From: Aerococcaceae bacterium zg-252
Lineage (GTDB): Bacteria; Bacillota; Bacilli; Lactobacillales; Aerococcaceae
Assembly (NCBI GenBank): GCA_016237705.1
Contig: CP066204.1
Coordinates: 1,885,001-1,949,000 of the forward strand
Reading direction: 5' to 3'
DNA length: 64,000 nt
In this document: positions 43,389 through 53,297 of the stretch, in pieces
Position numbering within the stretch: the stretch's first letter is position 1
Layout: every line of letters begins with the position of its first letter
The notes under the pieces: model-generated
Told to the model about the DNA's origin: nothing
The model's input: only the letters and a program-made list of their open reading frames with translations
Databases searched by the model: none
Program-made: the position numbers and the translations under genes

Positions 43389-44573
43389 ATGAAAAAATTA
43401 ACAGATAAAATTACTTTACGCCGTGGTGCAACACTCAATTCCCGTATTATCCAATCCCCGATGCTAACAAATAGTGGTTTGGATGAAAAAGTCACTGAAG
43501 ACACACTTAAATATTACGGTGCTCGCTCTCAATCTGCTGGCATGGTCATTGTAGAATATACTAGTGTAAGTTTAAATGGTGGTCCTTCACGTTCTTGGGC
43601 TAAAGACCGTGAACAATTAGCTATTTATAACGACAGTTTTATTGAGGGTCACGTAGAATTAGCTAAAAATCTTAAAAAAGATGGCAATAAAGCCATTCTT
43701 CAATTAGTACACTCAGGACGTGAAGCGCAGTATCGTCATGTATTAGGCGGTCGTGTAGAAGTCCCTTCTGTATTAGATTTTCCTTGGATTGATTACCCAC
43801 TCCATGAATTAACAGAAAATGAAGTATGGCAAATTGTCAAAGATTTTGGTTCAGCTACAAAACGTGCAATCGAAGCAGGCTATGATGGTGTTGAAATCCA
43901 CGGTGCAAATCATTATTTACACCAAGAATTCTTCTCTGCTTTCTCAAATAAACGAACTGATTACTGGGGTGGCAGCCTAGAAAAAAGAATGAATTTTGCT
44001 ATTGAAGTTGCACGAGAAGTCTTCAAGGTGGCAAACGATTTAGCACCAAAAAATTTCATTATTGGATACCGGATTAGTCCCGAAGAAATTCATGGCGAAA
44101 ACATTGGCTATACATGGCATGAATCTACTCAGCTCATCGGTAAATTAACCGAACTATTCGAATTTGATTATATTCATTTATCAACCAATGATTATACAAA
44201 AACTCCAGCTGATTCTGATAAAAATTTTGCTGAGCTATTCCAACCTAGTGTCAAAGAACCTGCTCTATTAATGATTGCTGGAAATATTTTGACCTATGAA
44301 AAAATGAATGACGCTTTAAATTACGTGGACCTTGTCAGCTTAGGCCGCGCAACATTAATTGACCCTCAGATTGCCTATAAATTATCCAATGGTAAAGAAG
44401 ATGAAATCTATACTGAGTTTAATGAAGAAAGTGTTAACAATGCTCACTTAACACCAGGATTGATTGATTTATTAGCAAATGCCGAATATTTTGGAGTCCC
44501 TGGTATAAAATACTTACAGACACTCACTACAACAAAACTAGATGATGTCGTAACACATGACGGTACACAATAA
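43389..44573 (+). CDS. NADH-dependent flavin oxidoreductase (old yellow enzyme family)
   Basis: 394 aa. TIM-barrel FMN enzyme: IIQSPMLTNSGLDEKV at the N-terminus, AILQLVHSGREAQ, GYDGVEIHGANHYLHQEFFSAFSNKRTDYWGGSLEKR (FMN and substrate site, here given across residues ~170-205), VSLGRATLIDPQ near the end. The Asn in GANHYL replaces the more usual HG. The iron-sulfur domain of larger family members is absent. Likely an ene-reductase resembling YqiG. Start ATG after AAAGGAGGCATTTATC. Confidence 0.88.
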   Translation: MKKLTDKITLRRGATLNSRIIQSPMLTNSGLDEKVTEDTLKYYGARSQSAGMVIVEYTSVSLNGGPSRSWAKDREQLAIYNDSFIEGHVELAKNLKKDGNKAILQLVHSGREAQYRHVLGGRVEVPSVLDFPWIDYPLHELTENEVWQIVKDFGSATKRAIEAGYDGVEIHGANHYLHQEFFSAFSNKRTDYWGGSLEKRMNFAIEVAREVFKVANDLAPKNFIIGYRISPEEIHGENIGYTWHESTQLIGKLTELFEFDYIHLSTNDYTKTPADSDKNFAELFQPSVKEPALLMIAGNILTYEKMNDALNYVDLVSLGRATLIDPQIAYKLSNGKEDEIYTEFNEESVNNAHLTPGLIDLLANAEYFGVPGIKYLQTLTTTKLDDVVTHDGTQ

Positions 44574-44594
44574 TCGTTTCATCGCATAATAGTC

Positions 44595-44636
44595 AAAATC
44601 GCAAAAAACGGGTTTTATCCGTACTTTTGCGATTTT
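44595..44636. terminator. Bidirectional terminator
   Basis: AAAATCGCAAAA / TTTTGCGATTTT with inner ACGG / CCGT pairing, between the convergent oxidoreductase and lysR genes. Confidence 0.85.
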
Positions 44637-44641
44637 CTCTT

Positions 44642-45562
44642 TTATTCAATGTTGCGCATTTCCGCTTCTATGGCTCGACTAATCTCATTTAATAAACGTC
44701 TTGTTTCGTCGGATAATGTTTTATTCGCGTTCGTCAACCAACCCATTTTAAAATTATCATTTAAAATATGGCCGATATCAATTGTCTGCAGATTTTTTAT
44801 TTTATCATCATTTGATAGTTGACTCTGTACCACTCTCGCAAAACAAATTGTATTCAATTGATTGATTGCTTCTTCCATTGCCCAAGCATCATCAACTCTT
44901 AGCACCCGTACAAGCGGCCCGCACTGAAACTGTAATCGTTCAAAAATCGCATCATGCAACTTATCATTAAATAGACAAAATTTCTGAGTTTTTAAATCGG
45001 CTATCGTTATTTTTCGATTTAAATGTGCAAGTGGATTATCAAGGCTACATAAAATCACCAATTTACTGTCAATAACCGGCGTAAATGTCATATTCTTTAA
45101 CAGTTCCTCGTCATAACTATTAACAGCTATAAAACCAGCATCAATAGTTTGATTCGTTACATTTTCAACAATTGTGTCTAATTCATGGCAACTAATGTCT
45201 AACGAAATTTGTTGTTCTTGGTATTGTTCGATAAACACATCTATAAACGGCCGTAACATTGTATTCATATATTGAATCACAATCGGTTTTATATTTTTGG
45301 GATTCGAAATGGCTTTTGCTAAATTCTCAAGGTGATTTTTTGCCTTTAAAATTTCTGACATAGCAGCGAGCAATTGTCTTCCTTCTGGTGTAATAATTGT
45401 CCCCTTAGATGAACGATTAAATAATTTTATGCCTAACTCATCTTCTAGCTGCTGAATAGATAAACTCAAACCAGGTTTCGTTATATGTAATACTTCGGCT
45501 GCTGCTTGCATTGAACGATATTGGGATAATACTTCAACATGTAATAATTGCTCAAAGTTCAT
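44642..45562 (-). CDS. LysR family transcriptional regulator
   Basis: 306 aa. N-terminal helix-turn-helix (SMQAAAEVLHITKPGLSLSIQQLEDELGIKLFNRSSKG) and a LysR substrate-binding domain. Target unknown; it is convergent with the oxidoreductase gene and runs in the same direction as the upstream GH78 gene but 180 bp away. Start ATG after GGAGGTGCGAT. Confidence 0.92.
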   Translation of the reverse strand: MNFEQLLHVEVLSQYRSMQAAAEVLHITKPGLSLSIQQLEDELGIKLFNRSSKGTIITPEGRQLLAAMSEILKAKNHLENLAKAISNPKNIKPIVIQYMNTMLRPFIDVFIEQYQEQQISLDISCHELDTIVENVTNQTIDAGFIAVNSYDEELLKNMTFTPVIDSKLVILCSLDNPLAHLNRKITIADLKTQKFCLFNDKLHDAIFERLQFQCGPLVRVLRVDDAWAMEEAINQLNTICFARVVQSQLSNDDKIKNLQTIDIGHILNDNFKMGWLTNANKTLSDETRRLLNEISRAIEAEMRNIE

Positions 45563-45742
45563 ATCGCACCTCCAACCCTTTATAAGTCCACTTTACTGTA
45601 TTGTTGGGGTAAAAGCAATCATTCACACCACTTATAATATTTCTCCTTCATTTAAAAGCAAATAATCACTCTGGACTTCAATCAGCATATATTAGTATAC
45701 TTACTGCACTGTCTCTTTAATAACCACATTCATCTATTAAAA

Positions 45743-48334
45743 TTACCCGATAACATTCTTCCCTGGCAATAATTCAATGACCTCTCCTGTCTTCAGTACA
45801 AACTTAGCGTTCGTTCTCACTGGTACAGTTACCGTCGTTTGATAGGCATCATTTATTTTCTCCCACCGAACGGATATCTCCCCATTCGCTGTCATCAGAC
45901 TACCTTCTACCCAATCTAAATGACTCGTATAATGTGGTTTAATCATATACATTGCTGAGTCGTCATGCACTTCTGGTAAATTAATACCTAACAACTTTTC
46001 AATAATAAAATCTTCAACTGCACCGTAAGCATAATGATTCATCGAATTCATGTCAATCCCACTAATTTTACCGTCAGGCAGTATTGAATCCCAACGTTCC
46101 CATGTTGTTGTCGCACCCATATTCACCTCAAAAAGCCAACTTGGTGCTAATTCTTTAAATAATAACTGAAACGCCTCTTTCTCAAGTCCATTTTCTAACA
46201 AAGCATGGGGCAAAGCAGGTGTCCCAGCAAAACCTGTCGTTAAAAATCCGTCATGCTCTGCCATATTATTTGCTAAACGCTGAGTTAAATCCTCTCTTGC
46301 TGCTTCATTAGGATACAATTTGTACTGCAATAACAAACTCAATCCAGTTTGACTATCAACACATGTTGGTATTTCTTGTCCACCAAAGTGTTTAGCCATT
46401 CCTTGTCTAATTTGCTCTACTTCGGATTGTAATGTTACAGGTTTTAAATTCAATTTATTATCAACAAAGTAAGTTTCAATAATAGCTTTTCGTATCTCTT
46501 CAGCTAATTGTCGATAACGATTCACCCTGCTATCACTTAATATCTCTAATGCTTTTGCTGTATAATCTGCTGAAATATAATAATAAACAGATGCAACTAA
46601 AGCTGAATCAGTCGCTCCAAAAACTGACCCTTTGATACCAGAATCTAACGCTAACCAATCTCCTAGTTGCCACCCGAAATCCCAGAGCCGTCTTCCACCA
46701 CGTGCTTCATCTTGTTGATAAATATAATCCACCCAGTCAGTCATTGCCTCAATATGGTGAGATAATAACCCTTTATCTCTAAAGTGTTTATAGAGCGTTA
46801 GTGGCAGAACCGTACTTGCGTCTCCCCAGATTGCAGCACCCGCACTTGTTAAAAATGGATTTAATCCCTCTCTTGGTGCAATTTTCGGATAAGGTGCAAA
46901 AAATGGCACTGCTCCTCCTAATTCTTTTTGCTCCAACCGTAAATTAGTCATAAAATGCCCTAAAAATGCTCGAGTTTCCATATTATAGGAAGCTGTATTC
47001 GCAAACACTGTAATGTCGCCAGTCCAACCCATACGCTCATCTCGCTGTGGGCAATCTGTTGGAATACTCAAGAAATTATCTTTTTGACTCCAACGAATAT
47101 TACTTAATAATTGATTCAACTTCGTATGCGAAGAATTAAAACGGAAAGTTTCGTCCATTTCACTATGCAACACTTGAGCATTAAAATGAGTAGCTTCTTC
47201 CTCTGTTAACCCCTCTACTTTTACATAACGAAAACCGAAAAATGTAAAATGTGGCCGTATCACTCTATCCTGGTCATTATGCAGTAGTGTAAAAGTTTGT
47301 TTGGCTGTTCTGAGATTTTCCGTATAAAACTGACCGTCTTGTAAAATTTCGCCAAATTGGAAAGTCACTCGCTCTTTTCCAGCAGGTAATAAACCTGTTA
47401 TCCACCCCGTAATCTCTTGACCAAAATCTAAAATCAGATTATTCGCTGCATCTCGAAAAATCTTAGGCGTCAATGTTTCCATAACACTCACCGGCAAATC
47501 CATACGAGCTGTCAAAAGATTTTTAGTATCTTGTAAAATCATTGGAGTTAAAGATTTTTCCTTAGCTGAAAAATCAATCACTTCACCGTCATAAATAGAA
47601 TTGTCTTGAATAATAGAACTTGTAACTGTCCAACTATCATCAGTAATGAATACTTCTTGACTGTTATCAGTGTAGGTGACATGTAATTCAGCAATGAGTT
47701 TTTGCTTATCACCATAAATATTTTCAAAGCCACCTTCAAATATAAAACGACCGCGATACCAACCATTACCCACGATAAAGGTTAATTGATTATCTGATTT
47801 CAAATCATTTGTAATGTCATAAGTTTGGTATTGATTAATTAAATCATAACTATGGTAGCCGGGATTAAGATATTCTCGTCCTACCTTTTGTCCATTTAAT
47901 TCAATCTCATATAACCCTAACCCTAGAGCATAAAGACGTGCTTTTTGAGCTGGTTTTGATAACTGAATAGTTTTAGAAAAATTAACACTTGGAAGAGTCT
48001 CTTCTTCATATGAAATCCATTCTCCTAGCCAAGATTCATCTTCTTTAGCCGTTTCAAATCGACTTATTTGCGAACAATTTCCTGCAGATACTCTCCAATA
48101 ATAACAAGTATATGGTTCTAAAAAATCACGAGCCGTTGTTAAAGTATTAAACGTATTATCCGTCTTTTCTGCCCATACAATTTCATCAAACTGCAAACTC
48201 TTTGATACTTCAACCGTAAATTCTAAATCATCTATCGGTTCTTCTGCACTGAATTCCCACGAAAAAGTCAAATAATCATACTGATAGCCAAGTGGTTCTT
48301 TAACACCATTCACTTTAAGATTATGAATTTTCAT
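45743..48334 (-). CDS. Alpha-L-rhamnosidase (GH78), cluster 3
   Basis: 863 aa, no signal peptide. N-terminal Fn3-like and beta-sandwich domains, the catalytic barrel with DCPQRDERMGWTGDITVF, WGDASTVLPL and TTTWERWDSILPDG ... MNSMNHYAYGA, and a C-terminal beta domain. The RDER form is the common GH78 variant. I place the start at MKIHNLK (48334) after TTGGAGGAACTTCGAC, which lies inside the end of the GH3 gene (14-nt overlap). Co-transcribed with GH3. Confidence 0.93.
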   Translation of the reverse strand: MKIHNLKVNGVKEPLGYQYDYLTFSWEFSAEEPIDDLEFTVEVSKSLQFDEIVWAEKTDNTFNTLTTARDFLEPYTCYYWRVSAGNCSQISRFETAKEDESWLGEWISYEEETLPSVNFSKTIQLSKPAQKARLYALGLGLYEIELNGQKVGREYLNPGYHSYDLINQYQTYDITNDLKSDNQLTFIVGNGWYRGRFIFEGGFENIYGDKQKLIAELHVTYTDNSQEVFITDDSWTVTSSIIQDNSIYDGEVIDFSAKEKSLTPMILQDTKNLLTARMDLPVSVMETLTPKIFRDAANNLILDFGQEITGWITGLLPAGKERVTFQFGEILQDGQFYTENLRTAKQTFTLLHNDQDRVIRPHFTFFGFRYVKVEGLTEEEATHFNAQVLHSEMDETFRFNSSHTKLNQLLSNIRWSQKDNFLSIPTDCPQRDERMGWTGDITVFANTASYNMETRAFLGHFMTNLRLEQKELGGAVPFFAPYPKIAPREGLNPFLTSAGAAIWGDASTVLPLTLYKHFRDKGLLSHHIEAMTDWVDYIYQQDEARGGRRLWDFGWQLGDWLALDSGIKGSVFGATDSALVASVYYYISADYTAKALEILSDSRVNRYRQLAEEIRKAIIETYFVDNKLNLKPVTLQSEVEQIRQGMAKHFGGQEIPTCVDSQTGLSLLLQYKLYPNEAAREDLTQRLANNMAEHDGFLTTGFAGTPALPHALLENGLEKEAFQLLFKELAPSWLFEVNMGATTTWERWDSILPDGKISGIDMNSMNHYAYGAVEDFIIEKLLGINLPEVHDDSAMYMIKPHYTSHLDWVEGSLMTANGEISVRWEKINDAYQTTVTVPVRTNAKFVLKTGEVIELLPGKNVIG

Positions 48335-49967
48335 GTCGAAGTTCCTCCAAAATAGTATTTTGACAAAATGGATTAATCGGTGAAATACCTTTAAACGTTG
48401 ACTCACCTACCACTTTTTCAATCGTTGCCTCAATGAAATGATTATAATTACAGTAACTATTGACAACTGTATCCACCATTGGTAAATCATAAAGATGATA
48501 CGGATTCCCTAAACTAATCAAAGCTGTCGGCAACTCTTTCACAAACCAAGGCAAATTATTCCCTAAACCAAACAGAGTATGCCAATTAATACGTGCAACG
48601 GTTTGATTACTTGCATTTTCAATATTCGCAACATAAAGAACCGCATCATACTTGGCAGTAAATCCTGCTACTGTATCTAAATCATAAAAATTCGTTTCAG
48701 GCTCATAGATTGTCACTTCAAAGCCTCGTTTTTCTAGTTCTTCAGTTACTTTAGCCGTCACACGAGCATTAGAATCAAAGCCACCTAATATTTGAACTAA
48801 CAGACGTTTATGCACTGCTACTTTTAATGGGAATAACTGTTGCGTATCTTTAACTAAGGTCACTGAACGGTCAGCCAAATCTTTTTGCTCCTTAGAAAAA
48901 TCTTCAAATTGTGCCGTACCATGATGCACTCCTTTATGAAGACCTAATGAGGCTTTTGCTGCTAAAATGCGAGTAACGGCTTCGTCCAGACGTTCGTGCG
49001 TCAATATACCATTAGCTAGCCCGTCTTTCATAAATTGAAAATCTTCTTCTAAAACACGATTAAATAATAGCATATCGCAACCAGCTTGAATGGTATAAGG
49101 AACTGCTTCACTTCGCTTCATTGCTGCACCAAAACCAACCATTGGTGTCGCATCAGTAATCGTTAATCCATTAAATCCTAATTCTTCTCGCAATAAATTT
49201 TGTAAAAGTTTAGAGCTAAGCGTCGCTGGCATTTCATCTCCTGTATAAGCTGGTAAGGCAATATGCCCAATCATGACTGCCTTAGAACCAAAGTCAATTA
49301 ATTCTTGATAGACTCTACCAAATGTTTTCTTCCATGCTTCAACGGATAATGAATTAATTGAAGTTAATAAATGCTGGTCACGGTCATCTACACCGTCTCC
49401 AGGAAAATGCTTAATTGATGTCATCAAGCCATTATCATGAAATGCTTGAATATATGCTTTACTGCTTTCAATAACATGTTCTAATTGACTACCATAAGTT
49501 CTGACATTCGTAATCGGATTTTTAAAATTATAATCTACGTCAACAACCGGTGAAAAGCCCCAATTAACACCGACTTCTTTACCGGCTCTAGCAGCAATTT
49601 TTCCAAGCGTATAAGCATCTTCAGCATTACCGGTTGCAGCTACAGCCATTTGACGACCGAAAGCTATCCCTTCAAACGCTGCTCCGTTTCCTCCGTCTTC
49701 TAAGTTAGCAGTAGTCAATAACGGAACCTTGCTGTGCTCTTGCATATATTTATACGTTTCATGCACTTCAGACGCTTCACCCGGTCTGAAAAATAGCCCT
49801 CCAATACCCAGTTGCAATAAATGGTTTAAATATTCCGGCTCTTTACTATAACCAATTGGCAAAAATAATTGTCCAATTTTTTCATCTGTCGACAATTCAT
49901 TTAATGTATTTTCTACCCATGTGATAGCCTCATCATCTAGGTAAAATGGATTTGTTTTTAAATTCAA
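48321..49967 (-). CDS. GH3 glycoside hydrolase (NagZ-like)
   Basis: 548 aa, no signal peptide. N-terminal TIM barrel with SIKHFPGDGVDDRDQH, which carries the Asp-x-His acid/base dyad of the NagZ subgroup, and nucleophile Asp in LTITDATPMVGF; the C-terminal ~200 residues resemble the GH3 alpha/beta sandwich. NagZ-type enzymes release beta-N-acetylglucosamine or beta-glucose. Beside a rhamnosidase, a beta-glucosidase or beta-hexosaminidase acting on a rhamnosylated glycoside is likely. The start is TTG, 7 nt after AGGAGG. Two 120-bp tandem repeats lie just upstream of that ribosome binding site. Confidence 0.87.
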   Translation of the reverse strand: MNLKTNPFYLDDEAITWVENTLNELSTDEKIGQLFLPIGYSKEPEYLNHLLQLGIGGLFFRPGEASEVHETYKYMQEHSKVPLLTTANLEDGGNGAAFEGIAFGRQMAVAATGNAEDAYTLGKIAARAGKEVGVNWGFSPVVDVDYNFKNPITNVRTYGSQLEHVIESSKAYIQAFHDNGLMTSIKHFPGDGVDDRDQHLLTSINSLSVEAWKKTFGRVYQELIDFGSKAVMIGHIALPAYTGDEMPATLSSKLLQNLLREELGFNGLTITDATPMVGFGAAMKRSEAVPYTIQAGCDMLLFNRVLEEDFQFMKDGLANGILTHERLDEAVTRILAAKASLGLHKGVHHGTAQFEDFSKEQKDLADRSVTLVKDTQQLFPLKVAVHKRLLVQILGGFDSNARVTAKVTEELEKRGFEVTIYEPETNFYDLDTVAGFTAKYDAVLYVANIENASNQTVARINWHTLFGLGNNLPWFVKELPTALISLGNPYHLYDLPMVDTVVNSYCNYNHFIEATIEKVVGESTFKGISPINPFCQNTILEELRHENS

Positions 49968-49980
49968 AGGTTGTTCCTCC

Positions 49981-50220
49981 TATTCTGGTTAGCTCAGGCA
50001 GGCTCAACATCCACTTCAGAAAATCCCTATGTGCGATACTCGCTCTCCGGTATTTTCTTCCAGTGGTTTGAGCCTAAACGCCCTCGCTCACACTATGTTC
50101 TATTCTGGTTAGCTCAGGCAGGCTCAACGTCCACTTCAGAAAATCCCTATGTGCAATACTCGCACTTCGGTATTTTCTTCCAGTGATTCAGTTTAAGCCG
50201 CTCATTGTTTCCTATTGATT
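49981..50220. repeat. Two tandem 120-bp hairpin repeats in the GH3 leader
   Basis: 49981-50100 and 50101-50220 are near-identical in the first ~90 bases and drift at the end. Each contains an imperfect hairpin, GGCTCAAC..CCACTTCAGAAAAT / ATTTTCTTCCAGTGGTTTGAGCC in the first unit. The first edge, TATTCTGGTTAGCTC, abuts the GH3 ribosome binding site, so both repeats lie between the GPH symporter and GH3 genes and would be part of a shared transcript. Confidence 0.9.
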
Positions 50221-50228
50221 AATAAATT

Positions 50229-50255
50229 AAGGAGAGAGCCTAGCTTCTCTCCTTT
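50229..50255 (-). terminator. Hairpin after the GPH symporter gene
   Basis: AAGGAGAGA / TTCTCTCCTT around GCCTAGC. On the plus strand it is followed by a T run; on the minus strand it follows the symporter stop within ten bases and is followed by TTAATTTATTAAT, so it is a partial terminator at best in that direction. Confidence 0.55.
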
Positions 50256-50264
50256 TTTAGTTTA

Positions 50265-51656
50265 CTAAGCATTATCACTACCCGTTAAACGAGATTGAAT
50301 ATCTTTCAAAATTTCTGGCATTTTATTATCTAAATCATAGAAGAACATTAATACAATCGTGATAACTGTAAAAATAATCGGAATGTATGCAAAAATTGCC
50401 TTAATTGAAAATAATGCCGCTGCTGTTTGTGTTGGTGCTTTCGCTACATAACCAGCCATTGCCATAATAATACCTAAAATCCAACCACCAAGTCCAGAAC
50501 CAACTTTTTCACCAAAAGTAGCGGCAGAGAAAATTAAACCGTCTGAACGAATACCTGTTTTCCACTCACCGTAGTCTGCAATATCCCCTAACATCGCAAA
50601 TCCTGCCACTGCACTCGGAGCAGTTCCTAATCCACGAATAATCAGTCCGACACAAATCATCGTAAAGTCAGTTGGGAACAATGCCAAAATAATAAGTCCT
50701 ACTAAAATAACAAAACTCCCTAATAACATCACATTGCGTTTAGACATTTTCGCCATAAAAATCGGAACAATAAAACTTCCTGCAATAATTGGTGCAAATG
50801 ATAGCATACCTAACAATGCTACTTTACTAATATCTCCTAAAATCCACTGTGCATAAAAGATGTTAATGCCACCCAAACCAGCATTGATGAAACTAATAAG
50901 CATTGACAAAATCATAATAACCCAATATTTATTTTTTAAAAGTGCCTTAATATTATCTGAAGTCGAAACTTTTTGTGCTCTATCTGCACTTAATGCTTCG
51001 CTACTTTCAAGAACACGCTCCTTAGAATTGCTATACAGTAGTGTTAATAAGACAATTGAAAGAAGTGCAAATACAGCTGCCATTTTAGTCCATGAAGATG
51101 CATCTGTTACTGAACCAAAACTTTCTACAATTTTTAATACTGCACCGTTAACAGCAAACGCACCTACAAAACCAAAAATTGTTCTAGAAGTAGATAGAAA
51201 TCCACGTTCTTTAGGGTCAGAAGTTGTTGTTCCAATCAAAGTATTATAAGGAACCATTGTAAAAGTATAGACCCCTGCCAAAGAAATTACATAAGTCACA
51301 AAAGCATAGATTGCTTTCATTCCCTCAGGTAAAAATGCCGGAGACGTAAAAAGTAAAATAAGTGCTAACCCATACGGTAAAATCATACGCTTAATCCAAG
51401 GTCTTGCTTTACCCGTAGCTGTTGCTGTTCGGTCAACAACCGCTCCAGCAACTAAATCTGAAACTCCGTCAAACACCCTAGCGAACAAAAGAATCGTTCC
51501 TACTACGCCAATTGTCAACCCCACGACATCTGTGTAAAAATAAGTTATAAATCCATTCGCAGTTGTAATCATTAAATTCGCTGCTAAATTTCCAAATCCA
51601 AAAGTTACTTTTTCACTCAAAGATACTTTGGATGATACACTTTTCTCTTTTAACAT
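50265..51656 (-). CDS. GPH-family sugar:cation symporter (MFS), cluster 3
   Basis: 463 aa, about twelve membrane helices. N-terminal FGFGNLAANLM and FARVFDGVSDLVAGAVVDRTATATGKARPW show the GPH signature (written here as positions ~55-85). Imports glycosides with a cation. Start ATG after AAAGGAATAGAAT. Upstream of GH3 and GH78 in the same direction, and divergent from an AraC gene, so it probably supplies their substrate. Confidence 0.88.
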   Translation of the reverse strand: MLKEKSVSSKVSLSEKVTFGFGNLAANLMITTANGFITYFYTDVVGLTIGVVGTILLFARVFDGVSDLVAGAVVDRTATATGKARPWIKRMILPYGLALILLFTSPAFLPEGMKAIYAFVTYVISLAGVYTFTMVPYNTLIGTTTSDPKERGFLSTSRTIFGFVGAFAVNGAVLKIVESFGSVTDASSWTKMAAVFALLSIVLLTLLYSNSKERVLESSEALSADRAQKVSTSDNIKALLKNKYWVIMILSMLISFINAGLGGINIFYAQWILGDISKVALLGMLSFAPIIAGSFIVPIFMAKMSKRNVMLLGSFVILVGLIILALFPTDFTMICVGLIIRGLGTAPSAVAGFAMLGDIADYGEWKTGIRSDGLIFSAATFGEKVGSGLGGWILGIIMAMAGYVAKAPTQTAAALFSIKAIFAYIPIIFTVITIVLMFFYDLDNKMPEILKDIQSRLTGSDNA

Positions 51657-52173
51657 ATTCTATTCCTTTCTGTTATGGCTCACATATTTTTAATACATAG
51701 CTTAACTTGAAGATTCTGCTAACACTTCGAAACTTCTATTTTCTTTCACTACTTTCTAAGCAACTTCTGGAATCCCTTGCCTTTAAATTGTTCAACATAA
51801 ATGATAAAAAGCAAATGAATCTTATACCGAGATTGTTCGAAATAATCATTTTGAATTTTAATTATAATTTCAGTATCTAACTAAAAATCGGTACCAAAAT
51901 TACTTGATTAATGTTAATCTCTTCAAAAAATTCAGCAGCTTTATTATCATCACCTGATAATTATTTTTATTGACCAATTTGTATTTAATCGCCAAAATAT
52001 CCATTAGCTCGCTCAATTTTTATATTCTATCTGCCTCCTTACCTGTAACCGTTTCACAATTTTATTTTATAATATTGCTTCTTTTTTACAATGCACTTAT
52101 TTTAAGATATAATGTACTATCTACAGCTATATTCTGGCAGTTAGCACACATTCACGACAAGAAAGGATAAAGC
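51657..52173. other. Divergent control region, 517 bp
   Basis: AT-rich, between the symporter and AraC genes. A TATAAT-like sequence (GATATAATG, about 52098-52106) can serve the AraC gene. No perfect palindrome or cre site was noticed and no gene seen. Confidence 0.45.
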
Positions 52174-53169
52174 ATGAATCTTAACGAACTAGAAATATAT
52201 CTACATCATATTAATGTTTTTGAAAAGAAGCAGAGAGATACCGGAATATCTATCAATGATTTCCCAACATTAGGTACTTCCTACTCGGCTTATGTCGACC
52301 CTACTTATAATATTATTCGATTCCCTAAGGAAGCTTTTTTTACAGATAATCAAAAAATATTTATCAATCAACATAATCGTTTTGCTCCTATGATTGAACA
52401 TCTACATGATTTTATTGAAATGACTTATGTATATGCAGGTAGCTGCACTCAAGTTATTCATGGCGAAACTGTCATTCTTCCCCAAGGAAGTCTATGTGTA
52501 CTAGATAAAGATGTGCCACATTCTATCCACCCACTAGGAGAAGAAGATATATTAATCAATATTCTCATCAATGAAGAAACATTTTCTTCACTCTTTTTAT
52601 TTCAATTACAAAATGAAGCTAGTTTAATCTCAAATTTCCTTGCCGATGCTTTTAACAAACAGGCAAGTCATGACCAATATATGATTTTTGATACCAATTT
52701 AAGCGAACATTTTCATCAACAAATACAACTCTTTTTAGCAGAATATTGGTCCTATCAAAATAAACGTGAAACTTTCCTAGACCATTATATGCAGCTCATA
52801 TTAATGGAATTAATTCGTATCTTTCGTACCAATAATCTTTCCATGCATCGTGATGCCACTTTTGATTACGGAAAAATTTTGACTTTTATCGATGAAAATC
52901 ATCAAAATTTAAAACTCCAAGATTTATCCAAAGTATTTGGCTATAACAGCAATTACCTAAGTAATATGCTCAAAAAATATATTGGCAAAAGCTTTCAAGA
53001 AATATTACTTGAGAAACGTTTATTAATTGCATCAGACTTGCTCCGTAATACAAATTTTTCGATTGATACAATCGCTAGTGAAGCCGGATTTAACAATACG
53101 AGTTATTTTTTCCGTCAATTTAAAAAATATTATCATTGCACACCGAAAGAATTTCGCAAGAAATCTTGA
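52174..53169 (+). CDS. AraC family regulator with cupin sensor, cluster 3
   Basis: 331 aa. Cupin segment (HDFIEMTYVYAGSCTQVIHG, SLCVLDKDVPHSIHP; ~70-130) and C-terminal helix-turn-helix pair (DLSKVFGYNSNYLSNMLKKYIG; SIDTIASEAGFNNTSYFFRQF; CTPKEFRKKS). Same overall build as the cluster 2 regulator, so the two GH78 clusters may share a common origin. Start ATG after AAGAAAGGATAAAGC. Expected activator of the divergent symporter-GH3-GH78 operon. Confidence 0.9.
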   Translation: MNLNELEIYLHHINVFEKKQRDTGISINDFPTLGTSYSAYVDPTYNIIRFPKEAFFTDNQKIFINQHNRFAPMIEHLHDFIEMTYVYAGSCTQVIHGETVILPQGSLCVLDKDVPHSIHPLGEEDILINILINEETFSSLFLFQLQNEASLISNFLADAFNKQASHDQYMIFDTNLSEHFHQQIQLFLAEYWSYQNKRETFLDHYMQLILMELIRIFRTNNLSMHRDATFDYGKILTFIDENHQNLKLQDLSKVFGYNSNYLSNMLKKYIGKSFQEILLEKRLLIASDLLRNTNFSIDTIASEAGFNNTSYFFRQFKKYYHCTPKEFRKKS

Positions 53170-53297
53170 TGCTTTTGCATATAGCAAAAAATATTTAAGC
53201 TGTGATATACTTGTCATCAGAAATCTTAAATAGCAATCATATAAAAACTAGTCATTCGATTGCTATTACTTATATTTTTAGAAAAGAGGTTTTAATC

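Noticed and set aside
51970-52170. 66-codon frame in the control region before the cluster 3 AraC gene
   Set aside because: No ribosome binding site, no recognisable family, and it spans the likely AraC promoter.
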